22,004 bases of DNA, from NCBI GenBank assembly GCA_913043155.1, contig CAJWLY010000008.1, positions 1-22,004 on the forward strand. Direction: 5' to 3'. The DNA comes from an uncultured Nitrospinaceae bacterium (GTDB lineage Bacteria; Nitrospinota; Nitrospinia; Nitrospinales; VA-1). Under the pieces are notes generated by a model. The model saw only the letters and a list, made by a program, of their open reading frames with translations, did no database searches and had not been told where the DNA came from. The stretch's first letter is position 1, and every line of letters starts with the position of its first letter. The position numbers and the translations under genes are program-made. Positions 1-7,871 of the stretch are shown here, one piece after another.

Positions 1-1
1 T

Positions 2-535
2 CTTTTTAAGCAACGGTATCATGAGGCGAAAGCGTTCGGCGAGAAAAATCCGAAGTCCTATCTCGTGCTGGAACCGGGCCGCTATTTTAATTATTTTGAA
101 TTGTCCCCGCGTAGCGAGAAGTACCTTAACTTTTCCCAGGATGGAGGAAAATATTTTGCCGAGGACAGTTATGAACTGGATCCGCGGATTGATAATCGTA
201 ACGTGAAGTTGCAGTTTTATCCCTTCGAACTGGATACAGAAAAGCAGGCTTCTATTTTCGAATATACGTATTACTTTGATGAAAAGCAGAGGGGGGAGGA
301 AGACCAGAAACTTGATGCCGAAAAGAGCGATATGCTTGTCGCCTTTAATCGGGCTTTTCCGGAATTGTACAAGGCCTTGAAGAGTCGGTACAAGGAGGCC
401 AAAAAAGTCGGTGAGGAGCTGCTGGAATCAGGCTCCAAGATGCTGGCTTTCGAGAAAAAAATCAAACCCAACGACCCGTGCTCATGTGGCTCGGGTAAAA
501 AATTTAAGAAGTGTTGTGCGAACAAGCTGAACTGA
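2..535 (+). CDS. SEC-C motif protein, 5' end cut off by the window edge
   Basis: The reading frame is open from base 2 with no stop, so the true start lies outside the window; the GTG at 65 is internal. About 177 residues are visible. The last 20 residues carry a SEC-C zinc-binding motif (DPCSCGSGKKFKKCC), the C-terminal module also found in SecA and in many otherwise unrelated proteins. The part before it is rich in aromatic and acidic residues (for example EPGRYFNYFELSPRSEKYL) and has a charged, probably helical stretch just ahead of the motif; I do not recognise its family. The SEC-C tail suggests zinc binding and possible contact with ribosome, SecB-like or nucleic-acid partners, but the function of the main domain is unknown. 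It is followed after 74 bases by the isomerase gene on the same strand. Confidence 0.8.
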   Translation, partial: LFKQRYHEAKAFGEKNPKSYLVLEPGRYFNYFELSPRSEKYLNFSQDGGKYFAEDSYELDPRIDNRNVKLQFYPFELDTEKQASIFEYTYYFDEKQRGEEDQKLDAEKSDMLVAFNRAFPELYKALKSRYKEAKKVGEELLESGSKMLAFEKKIKPNDPCSCGSGKKFKKCCANKLN

Positions 536-609
536 GTGTATTCGCGAACTCTTTGAAAATTTGTTTTTATGGGGTTGCAGCGAAACCGTCAATATAGGAC
601 GTTTGAATA

Positions 610-1191
610 ATGGCTAACAAAGAAAGAAAAGTTAAAAAAGTTCAAGCCAGGCATATTCTGATTGGGAAGCAGGAGCTGGCGGAGGAATTAAAAAAGCGGA
701 TTGATGCCGGCGAGGATTTTTCCGCGCTAGCCGAGGAATATAGTGAGTGTCCGTCAAAGAAACGTGGCGGTGATCTGGGATGGTTTGGTAAGGGCGCTAT
801 GGTCCGGCCTTTCGAGGTGGCGGCTTTTTCCGCAGAGGAAGGAGCAGTGGTTGGGCCTGTGAAAACAGAATTCGGCTGGCACTTGATTTATGTTTATGAG
901 GTTCAGGATGATATCGATCCAAATGCGGGTCCGCCTACCGGAGACGAGGATGCCGATGAAAAAACTTTACGCACAGTTGCCGAAAACTATGCCCACGAGT
1001 TTATGATGCTTGGTTACTCAAGCAAGAAGGTCTTGAGCCTTTTCACCAGTTCCCATTTCAAGTCAGCCAATGCGGTTTATAATGTGCTGGGAGTAGATGA
1101 GATTAATAAGATCATTGCCAAGGTGTTTGGCCAACCGGAAATGGAAAAAGGCGAGGCTGAGGTGGGATCCTCAGAGAACACAGAAAGTTAG
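610..1191 (+). CDS. Parvulin-type peptidyl-prolyl cis-trans isomerase, cytoplasmic, with C-terminal helical extension
   Basis: This 193-residue protein should catalyse cis-trans isomerisation of prolyl bonds. Residues about 12-98 form a rotamase (PpiC/parvulin) domain: QARHILIGKQ near the start, then SECPSKKRGGDLGWFGKGAM, then FGWHLIYVYEV at the end, in the usual order. There is no signal peptide, unlike SurA or PrsA, so it probably acts in the cytoplasm. After an acidic linker (about residues 100-118) comes a separate helical region of about 55 residues (AHEFMMLGYSSKKVLSLF, then NAVYNVLGVDEINKIIAKVF) that is not part of the parvulin fold. The ATG at 610 follows a weak AGGA-like ribosome site. 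The terminator at 1213-1251 follows directly. Confidence 0.88.
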   Translation: MANKERKVKKVQARHILIGKQELAEELKKRIDAGEDFSALAEEYSECPSKKRGGDLGWFGKGAMVRPFEVAAFSAEEGAVVGPVKTEFGWHLIYVYEVQDDIDPNAGPPTGDEDADEKTLRTVAENYAHEFMMLGYSSKKVLSLFTSSHFKSANAVYNVLGVDEINKIIAKVFGQPEMEKGEAEVGSSENTES

Positions 1192-1212
1192 TCGCTGGCA
1201 TTTTGGCGTATT

Positions 1213-1251
1213 AAAAAAGGGAGGCGGGTTTTAAAACCGCCTCCCTTTTTT
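1213..1251. terminator. Bidirectional rho-independent terminator
   Basis: A 9-bp GC-rich stem (gggaggcgg at 1219-1227 with ccgcctccc at 1237-1245) has an A-tract on its left and a T-tract on its right. It lies between the convergent isomerase gene (plus) and serA (minus) and can end transcription from both. Confidence 0.9.
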
Positions 1252-1277
1252 AGTTGACGGGCAATCGTATCTTGAGT

Positions 1278-2858
1278 TTACAAGGTAACGCTGTGAACGT
1301 TCAGGACGTTCGGGGTCTCCCGGAGAGCTTGAAGAGTGTGGGCTGTGGGGGGCAAGTCGATGTTGATCACGGCCACTGCCTGGTCTCCTTCCGCTAAACG
1401 CCCCAGGTGGAATCCGGCAATATTAATTTTATTCTTCCCAAGCACATTCCCCACGTTGCCGATTACACCGGGCACGTCCATGTTATTGAGCACAAGCATA
1501 TTCTGGGATAGCACGGCTTCGAAATGGAACTCGTCAAATTTAACGATCCGCGAGTCCCCCTTGCCGAAGACCGATCCGGTTACACTGTGTTCCCCGCTTT
1601 TGGTTTTGGTCGTCACCTGGATGGTGCTCGTGTATTCATGAATCTCGTTGCTTTTGGATTCTTTGACTTCCACCCCGCGTTCCTTGGCGATGAAAGGAGC
1701 GTTGACCATGTTGATGCCATCGATGGACCGGGAGAGCATCCCTTTCAGAATAGAGACAGTGACAGGGTCCACCCGCTGTTCGGCGACCTCGCCGTTGTAC
1801 TGGATTTCAATACCGGAAATCGGGTCGCCCGTAAGCTGTGAGATGAACCTTCCCAAATCTTCCCCCAGTTTCAGGTAGGGCTGGATTTTTTTCAGGGTAT
1901 CCGCATCGATCGAAGGCATGTTGACGGCGTTGACCACGTTGCCGTGTTTAAGAAAATTGATAATCTGATCGCAAATGGCCACCGCCACCTTATCTTGAGC
2001 TTCCTCCGTGGAAGCGCCCAGGTGCGGTGTGCAGATGATTTCGTCAAGTTCTAACAGCGGACTTTCCAGCGGTAGAGGTTCTTTCGTGTACACGTCTAGG
2101 GCGGCTTGGGCGACTTTTCCGGACCGGATTGCCTCGATCAGAGCTTGATCGTCGATAAGTGTGCCGCGGGCGCAATTGACAATGCGAAGTCCTGGTTTGA
2201 CCATGTCGAACTCCGTGGCACCCAGCAACGGTTTGTCGCCCAGGGACGGGGTATGTAGGGTCAGGTAGTCCGACCGTTTCAAAAGGTCGTGAAGCTCCAC
2301 GATTTCTACACCGATTTTTTCTGCATACTTCTGCGAGATGAAGGGATCGAAAACCAAGATTTTCATGTGGAATCCTTTGGCCCGTTCGGCGACGACGGTT
2401 CCGATGCGTCCCAATCCGACGATGCCCAGAGTTTTACCGTGGAGTTCTTTCCCCATGAATTTTTTTGGAGCCCAGGTTTTCTGGTCTTTGAGTGAGGACC
2501 GGGCCTGTGGAATATTTCGCGACATTGATAGCATGAGGGCCATCGTGTGTTCGGCAGTCGTGATGACGTTGCCCTCCGGGGCATTCATCACAATGATCCC
2601 CTTCTTTCCTGCAACTGCGACATCAATATTGTCAACACCGATACCTGCGCGTCCGATGACTTTGAGGTTTCTTGCCGCTTCTATTACATCGGCGGTGACT
2701 TTGGTTGCGCTGCGTACAATCAACCCCTCATAAGAGGGGATGGTTTCGATCAGTTCTTCCTTGGCCATGCCAGTTTTTACGTCGACTTCGATGCCAGATT
2801 CTTTTTTGAGAATTTCCACTCCTGCTTGGGAGAGGTTGTCAGCGACAAGAACTTTCAT
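1278..2858 (-). CDS. serA: D-3-phosphoglycerate dehydrogenase (long form with ACT domain)
   Basis: SerA oxidises 3-phosphoglycerate to 3-phosphohydroxypyruvate with NAD+, the first step of the phosphorylated serine pathway. The 526-residue length fits the long form: a catalytic domain interrupted by a Rossmann NAD-binding domain (GLGRIG at 148-153), then an intervening regulatory domain, then a C-terminal ACT domain (about 455-526, NMLVLNNMDVPGVIGNVGNV). The catalytic triad is visible: Arg231 in NCARGTLID, Glu260 in DVYTKEP, His279 in TPHLGAS. The ACT domain suggests feedback control by serine, as known for the family. The ATG at 2858 has GGAG seven bases upstream. It lies downstream of serC on the same strand, separated by 199 bases. 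Confidence 0.97.
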   Translation of the reverse strand: MKVLVADNLSQAGVEILKKESGIEVDVKTGMAKEELIETIPSYEGLIVRSATKVTADVIEAARNLKVIGRAGIGVDNIDVAVAGKKGIIVMNAPEGNVITTAEHTMALMLSMSRNIPQARSSLKDQKTWAPKKFMGKELHGKTLGIVGLGRIGTVVAERAKGFHMKILVFDPFISQKYAEKIGVEIVELHDLLKRSDYLTLHTPSLGDKPLLGATEFDMVKPGLRIVNCARGTLIDDQALIEAIRSGKVAQAALDVYTKEPLPLESPLLELDEIICTPHLGASTEEAQDKVAVAICDQIINFLKHGNVVNAVNMPSIDADTLKKIQPYLKLGEDLGRFISQLTGDPISGIEIQYNGEVAEQRVDPVTVSILKGMLSRSIDGINMVNAPFIAKERGVEVKESKSNEIHEYTSTIQVTTKTKSGEHSVTGSVFGKGDSRIVKFDEFHFEAVLSQNMLVLNNMDVPGVIGNVGNVLGKNKINIAGFHLGRLAEGDQAVAVINIDLPPTAHTLQALRETPNVLNVHSVTL

Positions 2859-2915
2859 TCGTTAACTCCAAATTGTGATGGCCGGATGTAACCGGCGGTT
2901 CCTCTCAATAAGCTT

Positions 2916-3005
2916 CTAATAATATTTCCTGAGCAGCGGCCACACCTTTTCCAGACCTTCTTCCCTAATATCATTTAGCACTACCCGCACTTTTTCTAAC
3001 AACAC
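2916..3005 (-). other. Short open stretch between serC and serA, possible gene remnant or small ORF
   Basis: A 29-codon stretch reading VLLEKVRVVLNDIREEGLEK and then VWPLLRKYY before a TAG lies between serC and serA. Its composition (amphipathic, charged, no rare-residue clusters) is more protein-like than expected of intergenic DNA. It could start at the GTG at 3005, but no clear ribosome site precedes it. The EEGLEKVW phrase faintly recalls a segment of class V aminotransferases, which would fit the aminotransferase stump on the other side of serC, but the match breaks off after the tryptophan. It may be a chance ORF. Confidence 0.2.
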
Positions 3006-3057
3006 CGTAATGAATCAGACAGATAACATAAAATAGCCATAGATCAAAATATAACTC

Positions 3058-4140
3058 TTAGGCCTTACGCTTTTCAAAATCCTTCATATAATCAATCAGA
3101 GCATCAACGCCAGCTTCAGGCATGGCGTTATAGATACTCGCTCGCATTCCTCCGACTGAACGATGACCTTTTAGGGTGGTTAACCCAACATCCTCAGCAC
3201 CTGCTAAAAATTCTTTGTCTAAGTCGGCATTGGCCAACACAAATGGCACATTCATCCAAGACCGCGAAGCTTTTTCCACGGGATTACTATAGAAGTTCGA
3301 ATTATCAATCGCGGCATACAATTTATTGGCCTTGTTTTCGTTCAATTTTGCCATAGCGGAAAGCCCCCCTTGTTTTTTCAACCATTTGAAGACCAAACCC
3401 GCCAAATAGAGCGTATACGTCGGAGGAGTATTCAACATCGAATCCGCTTCAGCTTGTTGCGCGTAATCGAAAACACTCGGGGTCGTGGATAACGAATTCC
3501 CAATGAGATCATCGCGAACAATTACTAACGTGACGCCCGCTGGTCCAATATTTTTTTGCGCACCCGCATAAATCAGCCCAAAACGACTCACATTGAATGG
3601 ACGGGATAAAATCGTCGAGGAAAAATCGCCAACCAGTGGCACATCCCCGGTATCAGGAATCCAATGAAATTCCACACCACCTATTGTTTCGTTTGGAGTA
3701 TAGTGCACATAAGCAGCATCTGAATTCAAAGACCAGTTCTCAAAGGGAGGAATGGTGGTGAATTTATCAGCTTCAGAGGAAGCCGAAACGTTCACCTTGC
3801 AATATTTTTTTGCCTCACTAATGGCTTTCTTTCCCCAAGCACCAGTCCAAATATAATCAGCTTTGGTTTTCCCACGAAGCAGATTCATGGGAATTGTTGC
3901 AAACTGAGCAGTCGCACCCCCTTGTAAAAACAATACCTTATAATTCTTGGGTACATCCAACAGTTCACGGACATCCTTTTCCGCCTCCTCGTGAACAGAT
4001 ACAAATTCCTTGCCTCTGTGACTCATCTCCATGATCGAAGCCCCAGAACCATGCCAATCCGGCAATTCTTCTTGCGCCTGCTTTAACACGGCTTCTGGTA
4101 ACATCGCTGGGCCCGCACTGAAATTATATTTTCTGGGCAT
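3058..4140 (-). CDS. serC: Phosphoserine aminotransferase
   Basis: SerC transfers an amino group from glutamate to 3-phosphohydroxypyruvate, giving phosphoserine; it uses PLP and acts right after SerA. The 360-residue length is standard. Seen in order: NFSAGPAMLP at the N-terminus, EMSHRGKEF, the phosphate/PLP loop GGATAQF (74-80), the PLP-aspartate region GDFSSTILSR (171-180), the Schiff-base lysine Lys196 in YAGAQKNIGPAG, and GHRSVGGMRASIYNAM near the end. The ATG is part of TAATG, overlapping the stop of the aminotransferase stump, and its AGGAG ribosome site lies inside the stump's last codons. Two sampled 60-base rows are about 42-43% GC, against 50-55% for two rows in serA, so it may have been acquired separately. 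Confidence 0.97.
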   Translation of the reverse strand: MPRKYNFSAGPAMLPEAVLKQAQEELPDWHGSGASIMEMSHRGKEFVSVHEEAEKDVRELLDVPKNYKVLFLQGGATAQFATIPMNLLRGKTKADYIWTGAWGKKAISEAKKYCKVNVSASSEADKFTTIPPFENWSLNSDAAYVHYTPNETIGGVEFHWIPDTGDVPLVGDFSSTILSRPFNVSRFGLIYAGAQKNIGPAGVTLVIVRDDLIGNSLSTTPSVFDYAQQAEADSMLNTPPTYTLYLAGLVFKWLKKQGGLSAMAKLNENKANKLYAAIDNSNFYSNPVEKASRSWMNVPFVLANADLDKEFLAGAEDVGLTTLKGHRSVGGMRASIYNAMPEAGVDALIDYMKDFEKRKA

Positions 4141-4346
4141 TACAACATATCTCCTGCTGTTCCAGTGGCAGCAAGAATAAGTACATCTTGCTTGGTTTGA
4201 AAAAGATATTTAGCGCTTTCCGCCGCTTCACCAAATATCTCGCTGAACTGAGGTGTTCGGTGATGTTGCATGGGTAGAGCCATTTCCAAGGCAACGTGTT
4301 CCGGGACGGGGGTTGGGCCCGGCGCCAATAAATACTTTTTCTTCAT
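4140..4346 (-). pseudogene. N-terminal remnant of a class V (serine/alanine-glyoxylate type) aminotransferase
   Basis: The 68 residues match the conserved start of the soluble class V aminotransferases (about 380 residues): the APGPTPVPEHV opening, QHHRTPQFSEIF, and KYLFQTKQDVLILAATGT. The match stops exactly where the family continues with the GAMEAA-type PLP-phosphate loop; here the frame ends five residues later (AGDML, stop). No PLP lysine or C-terminal domain is left, so it cannot be an active enzyme. Its ATG at 4346 has a good AAGGAAA ribosome site, so the stump is probably still translated and may serve as a leader that couples translation into serC through the TAATG overlap. An alternative is a short protein kept for some other role. 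Confidence 0.82.
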
Positions 4347-4886
4347 TCTGGTTGTTTCCTTATTTTCCCGTAGACCGGGGGATTAAGATAAAATTTCGAC
4401 CACGAACTCCCAGACTATTTTATCGCACCAAGTTTGGGTACTCTAGTCAAGCATAGCCAAGAAAAACCCACCACAAAAAATCCCTTACCCATCCAAAACA
4501 ACTGCGTCGTAAAAGAGCTGGGATGCGTCACAAAAACCCCGGCCTTTGGTTCACCCATAACCGTTGAATGTTTAAAGGAGATGCGCGGATGATTTTTCAA
4601 CCCGGAACCAGACGAGACTCCGGTCGCCCAAAAAACAGGTGGGACCGCCCGTGAATTCCATTGGGGGATTCGAGCATGCAGCGTAAAGCGTTATTTTATA
4701 ATGCAAATCTCTGAAAAAATCCAATGTTTTTGATGGTCCGACGTAAAAAAAACTCTCTTCACGACGAAGGCATCCCTATTTCTTTGTTTATTAAGACATT
4801 ATGCTAGGTGTGCGGTAGGGGCCTGATGTCAGGACCTGTGGGCCGTAAAGTGCAATTGCTATTCTCCGCAATTTCTAGGTGGACGC

Positions 4887-4914
4887 ATTAAATCCCCCCC
4901 CCTCTCGATTTAAT
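4887..4914. repeat. Inverted repeat with a nine-C run in the loop
   Basis: attaaatc (4887-4894) and gatttaat (4907-4914) are perfect 8-base complements. The spacer holds a run of nine C (4894-4902, counting the last base of the left arm) and then tctc. Without a following T-tract on either strand it is not a typical terminator. Homopolymer C runs can vary in length by slippage, but this one is not inside a gene. Confidence 0.5.
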
Positions 4915-5043
4915 CGCTGGCCTACGATGAGGTATCTTTCCAATATAAATCCAATAAAAACAAATAACTAATAATATGCGTTGGGTTATCGATGAGCATG
5001 TTTATGCGACACTTAACCAAGGACTGGCGGGACTGGAATGCGT

Positions 5044-5072
5044 TTGACGGTGTTGGGGTTTTTGGATAAGAT
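5044..5072 (+). promoter_or_regulatory. Candidate sigma-70-type promoter for the TPR-like gene
   Basis: TTGACG (5044-5049) and TAAGAT (5067-5072) are 17 bases apart, which would start transcription about 60 bases before the ATG at 5140. It matches five of six and four of six consensus bases; this is a motif call only. Confidence 0.4.
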
Positions 5073-5139
5073 AATGCCACCCAGATAGCCATCTCATTAG
5101 ACGAGCCCCTGTTGGAGCCCCCTTTTGTAAAGGTCTCTT

Positions 5140-5820
5140 ATGTTCGGATCGGGCTTTAAAAAAATGCGCAGTTTACTGGACTGGGTTCAGTTCAAGGTGG
5201 GAGCACTATTTTTCCCGGTCCTCGAGTTGGTATTCCAGTGGTGGGAGAACCGGGATGCGGATGTTCGCAGGCATTTTTATCAAGCATTGAAATGCCGCGA
5301 TAGCAAGCAGACAGCCATTGCTCTGCTCAACCTGAACATGGTCCTGAATTTGAAACCGGATCATTTCCAAGCACTGGTTTGCCGGGGGCGCTTCTACCTG
5401 AAGGAAGGCCGGTGCCAGTTGGCCTCAGAGGATTTTATAAAATCCAACCGGATCAGCACCTATCGCTTCATTCACCACGATTTGCACCGAGAATATCTCC
5501 AGTCGGTCAATAAGGATTCCAGGGACTTGAGTTCGTTGGTCGTTAATAATTTCACCGATGCGCTTGAAGCGTTGCATAAAACGGAAGATATTCATCCTGT
5601 CCGCGAGCTGAAATCCGCTGACCCGATCTCACCGCTCCCAATGGATCGATCTGCCGTGGAACAGGAGGTGGAAGAAAGCGAGGTCAAGCCTGTTCCCTTT
5701 AAAAAGTTTCCCTTTAACACTCGGCGAGAGCGAGAAAAATTCAAGAAACTGGGCCCCATCACCCAGCAGGAAATTGAAGCCACCGATTGGGATCAGTTGG
5801 TTGAGGACTTGACTCCCTGA
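5140..5820 (+). CDS. Uncharacterised TPR-like protein
   Basis: A 226-residue protein I cannot assign to a named family. Residues 1-38 are hydrophobic and aromatic (MRSLLDWVQFKVGALFFPVL) and could be an amphipathic or membrane-associated helix rather than a cleaved signal. Residues about 45-110 resemble one to two tetratricopeptide repeats (paired helices, AIALLNLNMVLNLKPDHFQA followed by LVCRGRFYLKEGRCQLASED). The C-terminal half is charged and probably partly disordered. It ends in a basic patch (FNTRREREKFKKLGP) and an acidic tail (EATDWDQLVEDLTP) that looks like a short docking segment. The ATG has AAAGGT upstream. TPR content suggests protein-protein contacts; nothing in the neighbourhood reveals a partner. 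Confidence 0.75.
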   Translation: MFGSGFKKMRSLLDWVQFKVGALFFPVLELVFQWWENRDADVRRHFYQALKCRDSKQTAIALLNLNMVLNLKPDHFQALVCRGRFYLKEGRCQLASEDFIKSNRISTYRFIHHDLHREYLQSVNKDSRDLSSLVVNNFTDALEALHKTEDIHPVRELKSADPISPLPMDRSAVEQEVEESEVKPVPFKKFPFNTRREREKFKKLGPITQQEIEATDWDQLVEDLTP

Positions 5821-5878
5821 CCTGGCTTCGGCGCAGACTTCCCTTTGGTAGGTTCCTGTAAAAGTTTTGTGCCGGGGG

Positions 5879-6036
5879 TCATCCTGAGTAAATCACCGAA
5901 ATGTTTCTGGAAGGGGAAGTGCCTTGGTTGTGTGCTCAGGGGTAAACCCCATCGAAGCCCTCGTTTTAGATGGAGAACCCAAGCTTGACCCGTAGGCTGT
6001 AAGAGGTTCTTTGTAGCCCGCGACTCCTCAGAGTGA
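5879..6036. repeat. Degenerate intergenic repeat with imperfect terminal inverted repeats
   Basis: The segment begins tcatcctgag (5879-5888) and ends ctcagagtga (6027-6036); the two ends are inverted copies matching at 8 of 10 bases. The right end reads gaggttctttgtagcc and then cgactcctcagagtga, closely resembling a short interspersed intergenic repeat seen in many bacterial phyla, with cattctgag/ctcaggatga-like ends and a gaagaatctc-like inner part. The identification is from memory of that family; other copies from this genome are needed to confirm it. It fills most of the 255-base space upstream of dgt. Confidence 0.45.
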
Positions 6037-6075
6037 TAAAAAAGGTTTCTTTTAGGCAATCCCCTAAATGCATTT

Positions 6076-7239
6076 ATGAATGACGGAAAATTGATCAAGA
6101 GGCAGGATATCGAGAAACTCGAACAGTCCGGCCTAGCTTCCTATGCCGTTAAAAGCGGTGACAGTCGGGGACGCCACCACAAGGAACAGGAGCATCCTTA
6201 CCGGACCCGATTTCAGAGAGACCGTGACCGTATCATTCATTCCTCCGCTTTTCGTCGGCTCGAATACAAAACCCAGGTTTTCGTGTACCACGAAGGTGAC
6301 TACTACCGCACCCGGCTCACGCATTCCATGGAGGTGGCACAGATTTCCCGGTCCATCTGCAAATCCATGCAACTCAACGAGGACTTGGCGGAAACGATTG
6401 CCCTCGCTCATGACCTGGGGCACCCACCTTTCGGCCATACCGGACAGAAAATTCTCAACGGACTAATGAAAGGCTATGGCGGATTCGAACACAACAAGCA
6501 GGGGCTTCGCGTTGTCAAACTGCTTGAAAAAAAATATCCGGAATTCAACGGACTCAACCTTACCTGGGAGGTTCTGGAAGGCATTAGCAAACACTCGGTT
6601 GATCCGGATAATCCGATCGCGCAGATGAAGGGGTACCGCTTTCCATCTCTTGAGGCCCAGGTCGCCGACTGCGCGGACGGTATCGCCTACAACGCACACG
6701 ACCTGGACGATGGAATTACTTCCGGCCTCCTAGACCTGGAGCAGGTTCGCAAGCTGGCCCTGTGGCGTGAGCACGAGAAGGAACTGGACCGCCAATACAA
6801 AAACCTCGATTTCACACTTAAGAAGTATCAGGTCGTCCGCCGGATCATAAACGATCTCATAACTGACTTCCGTCAGGAGACGCTCAAGCAACTGGAGGTT
6901 CAGTCGATCGAAGGAGTTGATGACATCCGGTGTGTAGGAAAACGTATGGCCGGGTTCAGCGTAGAGATAGCTGAAAAAAACGGGGAGCTTAAAAATTTTC
7001 TTCACCAGAATGTGTATAATCACCGACGGGTAAAACGCATGGAGTTCAAATCCGAGAGGTACCTCACCGAATTATTTAACGCCTATAAAGCTGACCCGGA
7101 ACTTTTACCTGAGTCAGCGCAAAAAAACGAAAACGGGGATTCCTTGGAGCGGTGTATTTGCGATTATATTTCCGGTATGACCGACCGTTATGCCATCGGC
7201 GAATATAAAAAACTTTTCTCGCCGGATGAAAAGGACTAG
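6076..7239 (+). CDS. dgt: dGTP triphosphohydrolase-like HD-domain protein
   Basis: This family cleaves dNTPs, classically dGTP, to the deoxynucleoside and triphosphate, and so adjusts dNTP pools. The 387-residue length fits the dGTPase-like branch. The N-terminal marker HPYRTRFQRDRDRIIHSSAF and RRLEYKTQVF are present, then the HD metal site: His83 in RLTHSMEVAQ, His112-Asp113 in AHDLGHPPFGHTG, and Asp201 in the DGIAYNAHDLDD segment. The C-terminal helical region is complete, ending in SGMTDRYAIGEYKKLF, a typical closing motif. The ATG at 6076 has only a weak ribosome site. The LOG-family gene begins 19 bases after the stop, so the two are probably co-transcribed. Substrate preference cannot be read from sequence. 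Confidence 0.93.
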   Translation: MNDGKLIKRQDIEKLEQSGLASYAVKSGDSRGRHHKEQEHPYRTRFQRDRDRIIHSSAFRRLEYKTQVFVYHEGDYYRTRLTHSMEVAQISRSICKSMQLNEDLAETIALAHDLGHPPFGHTGQKILNGLMKGYGGFEHNKQGLRVVKLLEKKYPEFNGLNLTWEVLEGISKHSVDPDNPIAQMKGYRFPSLEAQVADCADGIAYNAHDLDDGITSGLLDLEQVRKLALWREHEKELDRQYKNLDFTLKKYQVVRRIINDLITDFRQETLKQLEVQSIEGVDDIRCVGKRMAGFSVEIAEKNGELKNFLHQNVYNHRRVKRMEFKSERYLTELFNAYKADPELLPESAQKNENGDSLERCICDYISGMTDRYAIGEYKKLFSPDEKD

Positions 7240-7257
7240 AAAAATTCTTACAATGAG

Positions 7258-7848
7258 ATGAAAATGAAATCGGTGCGGGCCATTTGCGTGTTTTGCGCTT
7301 CCAGCAAAGCCGTCGACGGAGGGTACCATAAAGCCGCCACTGATCTCGGGCGAGGGATCGGCCGCTTGGGTGTCGAACTGGTTTACGGAGGAGCGGGTAT
7401 CGGGCTCATGGGCGCCGTGGCGCGCGGGGTACATGAAGAGGGGGGTCGGGTCATCGGGGTCATCCCCGAATTTTTTCTCAAAAAAGAAAAGGAAATCGAA
7501 TACGCAGAAGCGGACGAATTGGTTGTCACCCGCGACATGCGTGAGCGCAAGGCGATCATGGACAAACGGTCCGACGCCTTCATCGCGCTTCCCGGTGGGA
7601 TCGGCACTCTGGAAGAGGTTATGGAGATCATGTCGATGAAACAACTCGGCCTGACCAACAAACCTCTGGTGTTCATCAATACGGATGGTTTTTACAACGG
7701 GGTGATCTCAAACCTTCAGGAAATGGTCGATCTTAAGTTTGCCAAACAGTCCACCCTCGACCTGTTTGCCGTGTGCCCTGAACCTCAATCCGCCCTCGAC
7801 CATATTCTCGCCTACCGTCTTCCCAAACCAGAGAGTAAATGGATTTAG
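7258..7848 (+). CDS. LOG-family protein (cytokinin riboside 5'-monophosphate phosphoribohydrolase type)
   Basis: A 196-residue Rossmann-like protein of the TIGR00730/LOG family, which hydrolyses the N-glycosidic bond of nucleoside 5'-monophosphates (N6-modified AMP, or AMP in some bacteria) to base plus ribose 5-phosphate. Diagnostic features are the N-terminal VFCASS, the glycine loop YGGAGIGLMGAVARG, the basic MRERKAIM (94-101) and the family signature PGGIGTLEE (112-120). The start may be the ATG at 7258 or the in-frame ATG at 7264. Its position right behind the dGTPase-like gene suggests a shared link to nucleotide turnover, but that is inference. Confidence 0.9.
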   Translation: MKMKSVRAICVFCASSKAVDGGYHKAATDLGRGIGRLGVELVYGGAGIGLMGAVARGVHEEGGRVIGVIPEFFLKKEKEIEYAEADELVVTRDMRERKAIMDKRSDAFIALPGGIGTLEEVMEIMSMKQLGLTNKPLVFINTDGFYNGVISNLQEMVDLKFAKQSTLDLFAVCPEPQSALDHILAYRLPKPESKWI

Positions 7849-7871
7849 AAAATTAGTCGTCAAAAGATGGA

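Larger units (their letters stand above)
4347..5139. other. 793-base gap without a convincing gene
   Basis: The gap lies between the divergent aminotransferase stump/serC/serA unit and the TPR-like gene. The only ORF over 60 codons here (4415-4600, minus) has no family resemblance. The left end presumably holds the promoter for the serine genes, and the right end a promoter-like pair for the gene at 5140. The middle contains a C9 run inside an inverted repeat (4887-4914) and a perfect 5-bp dyad (cctgatgtcagg, near 4821-4832). I see no tRNA or known riboswitch. Confidence 0.6.

Noticed and set aside
4415..4600. 61-codon minus ORF upstream of the aminotransferase stump
   Set aside because: No recognisable features, and composition typical of chance ORFs; it lies in the likely promoter region of the serine genes.
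5793..6098. 101-codon minus ORF across the dgt upstream region
   Set aside because: It runs through the degenerate intergenic repeat and into dgt; better explained as a chance frame.
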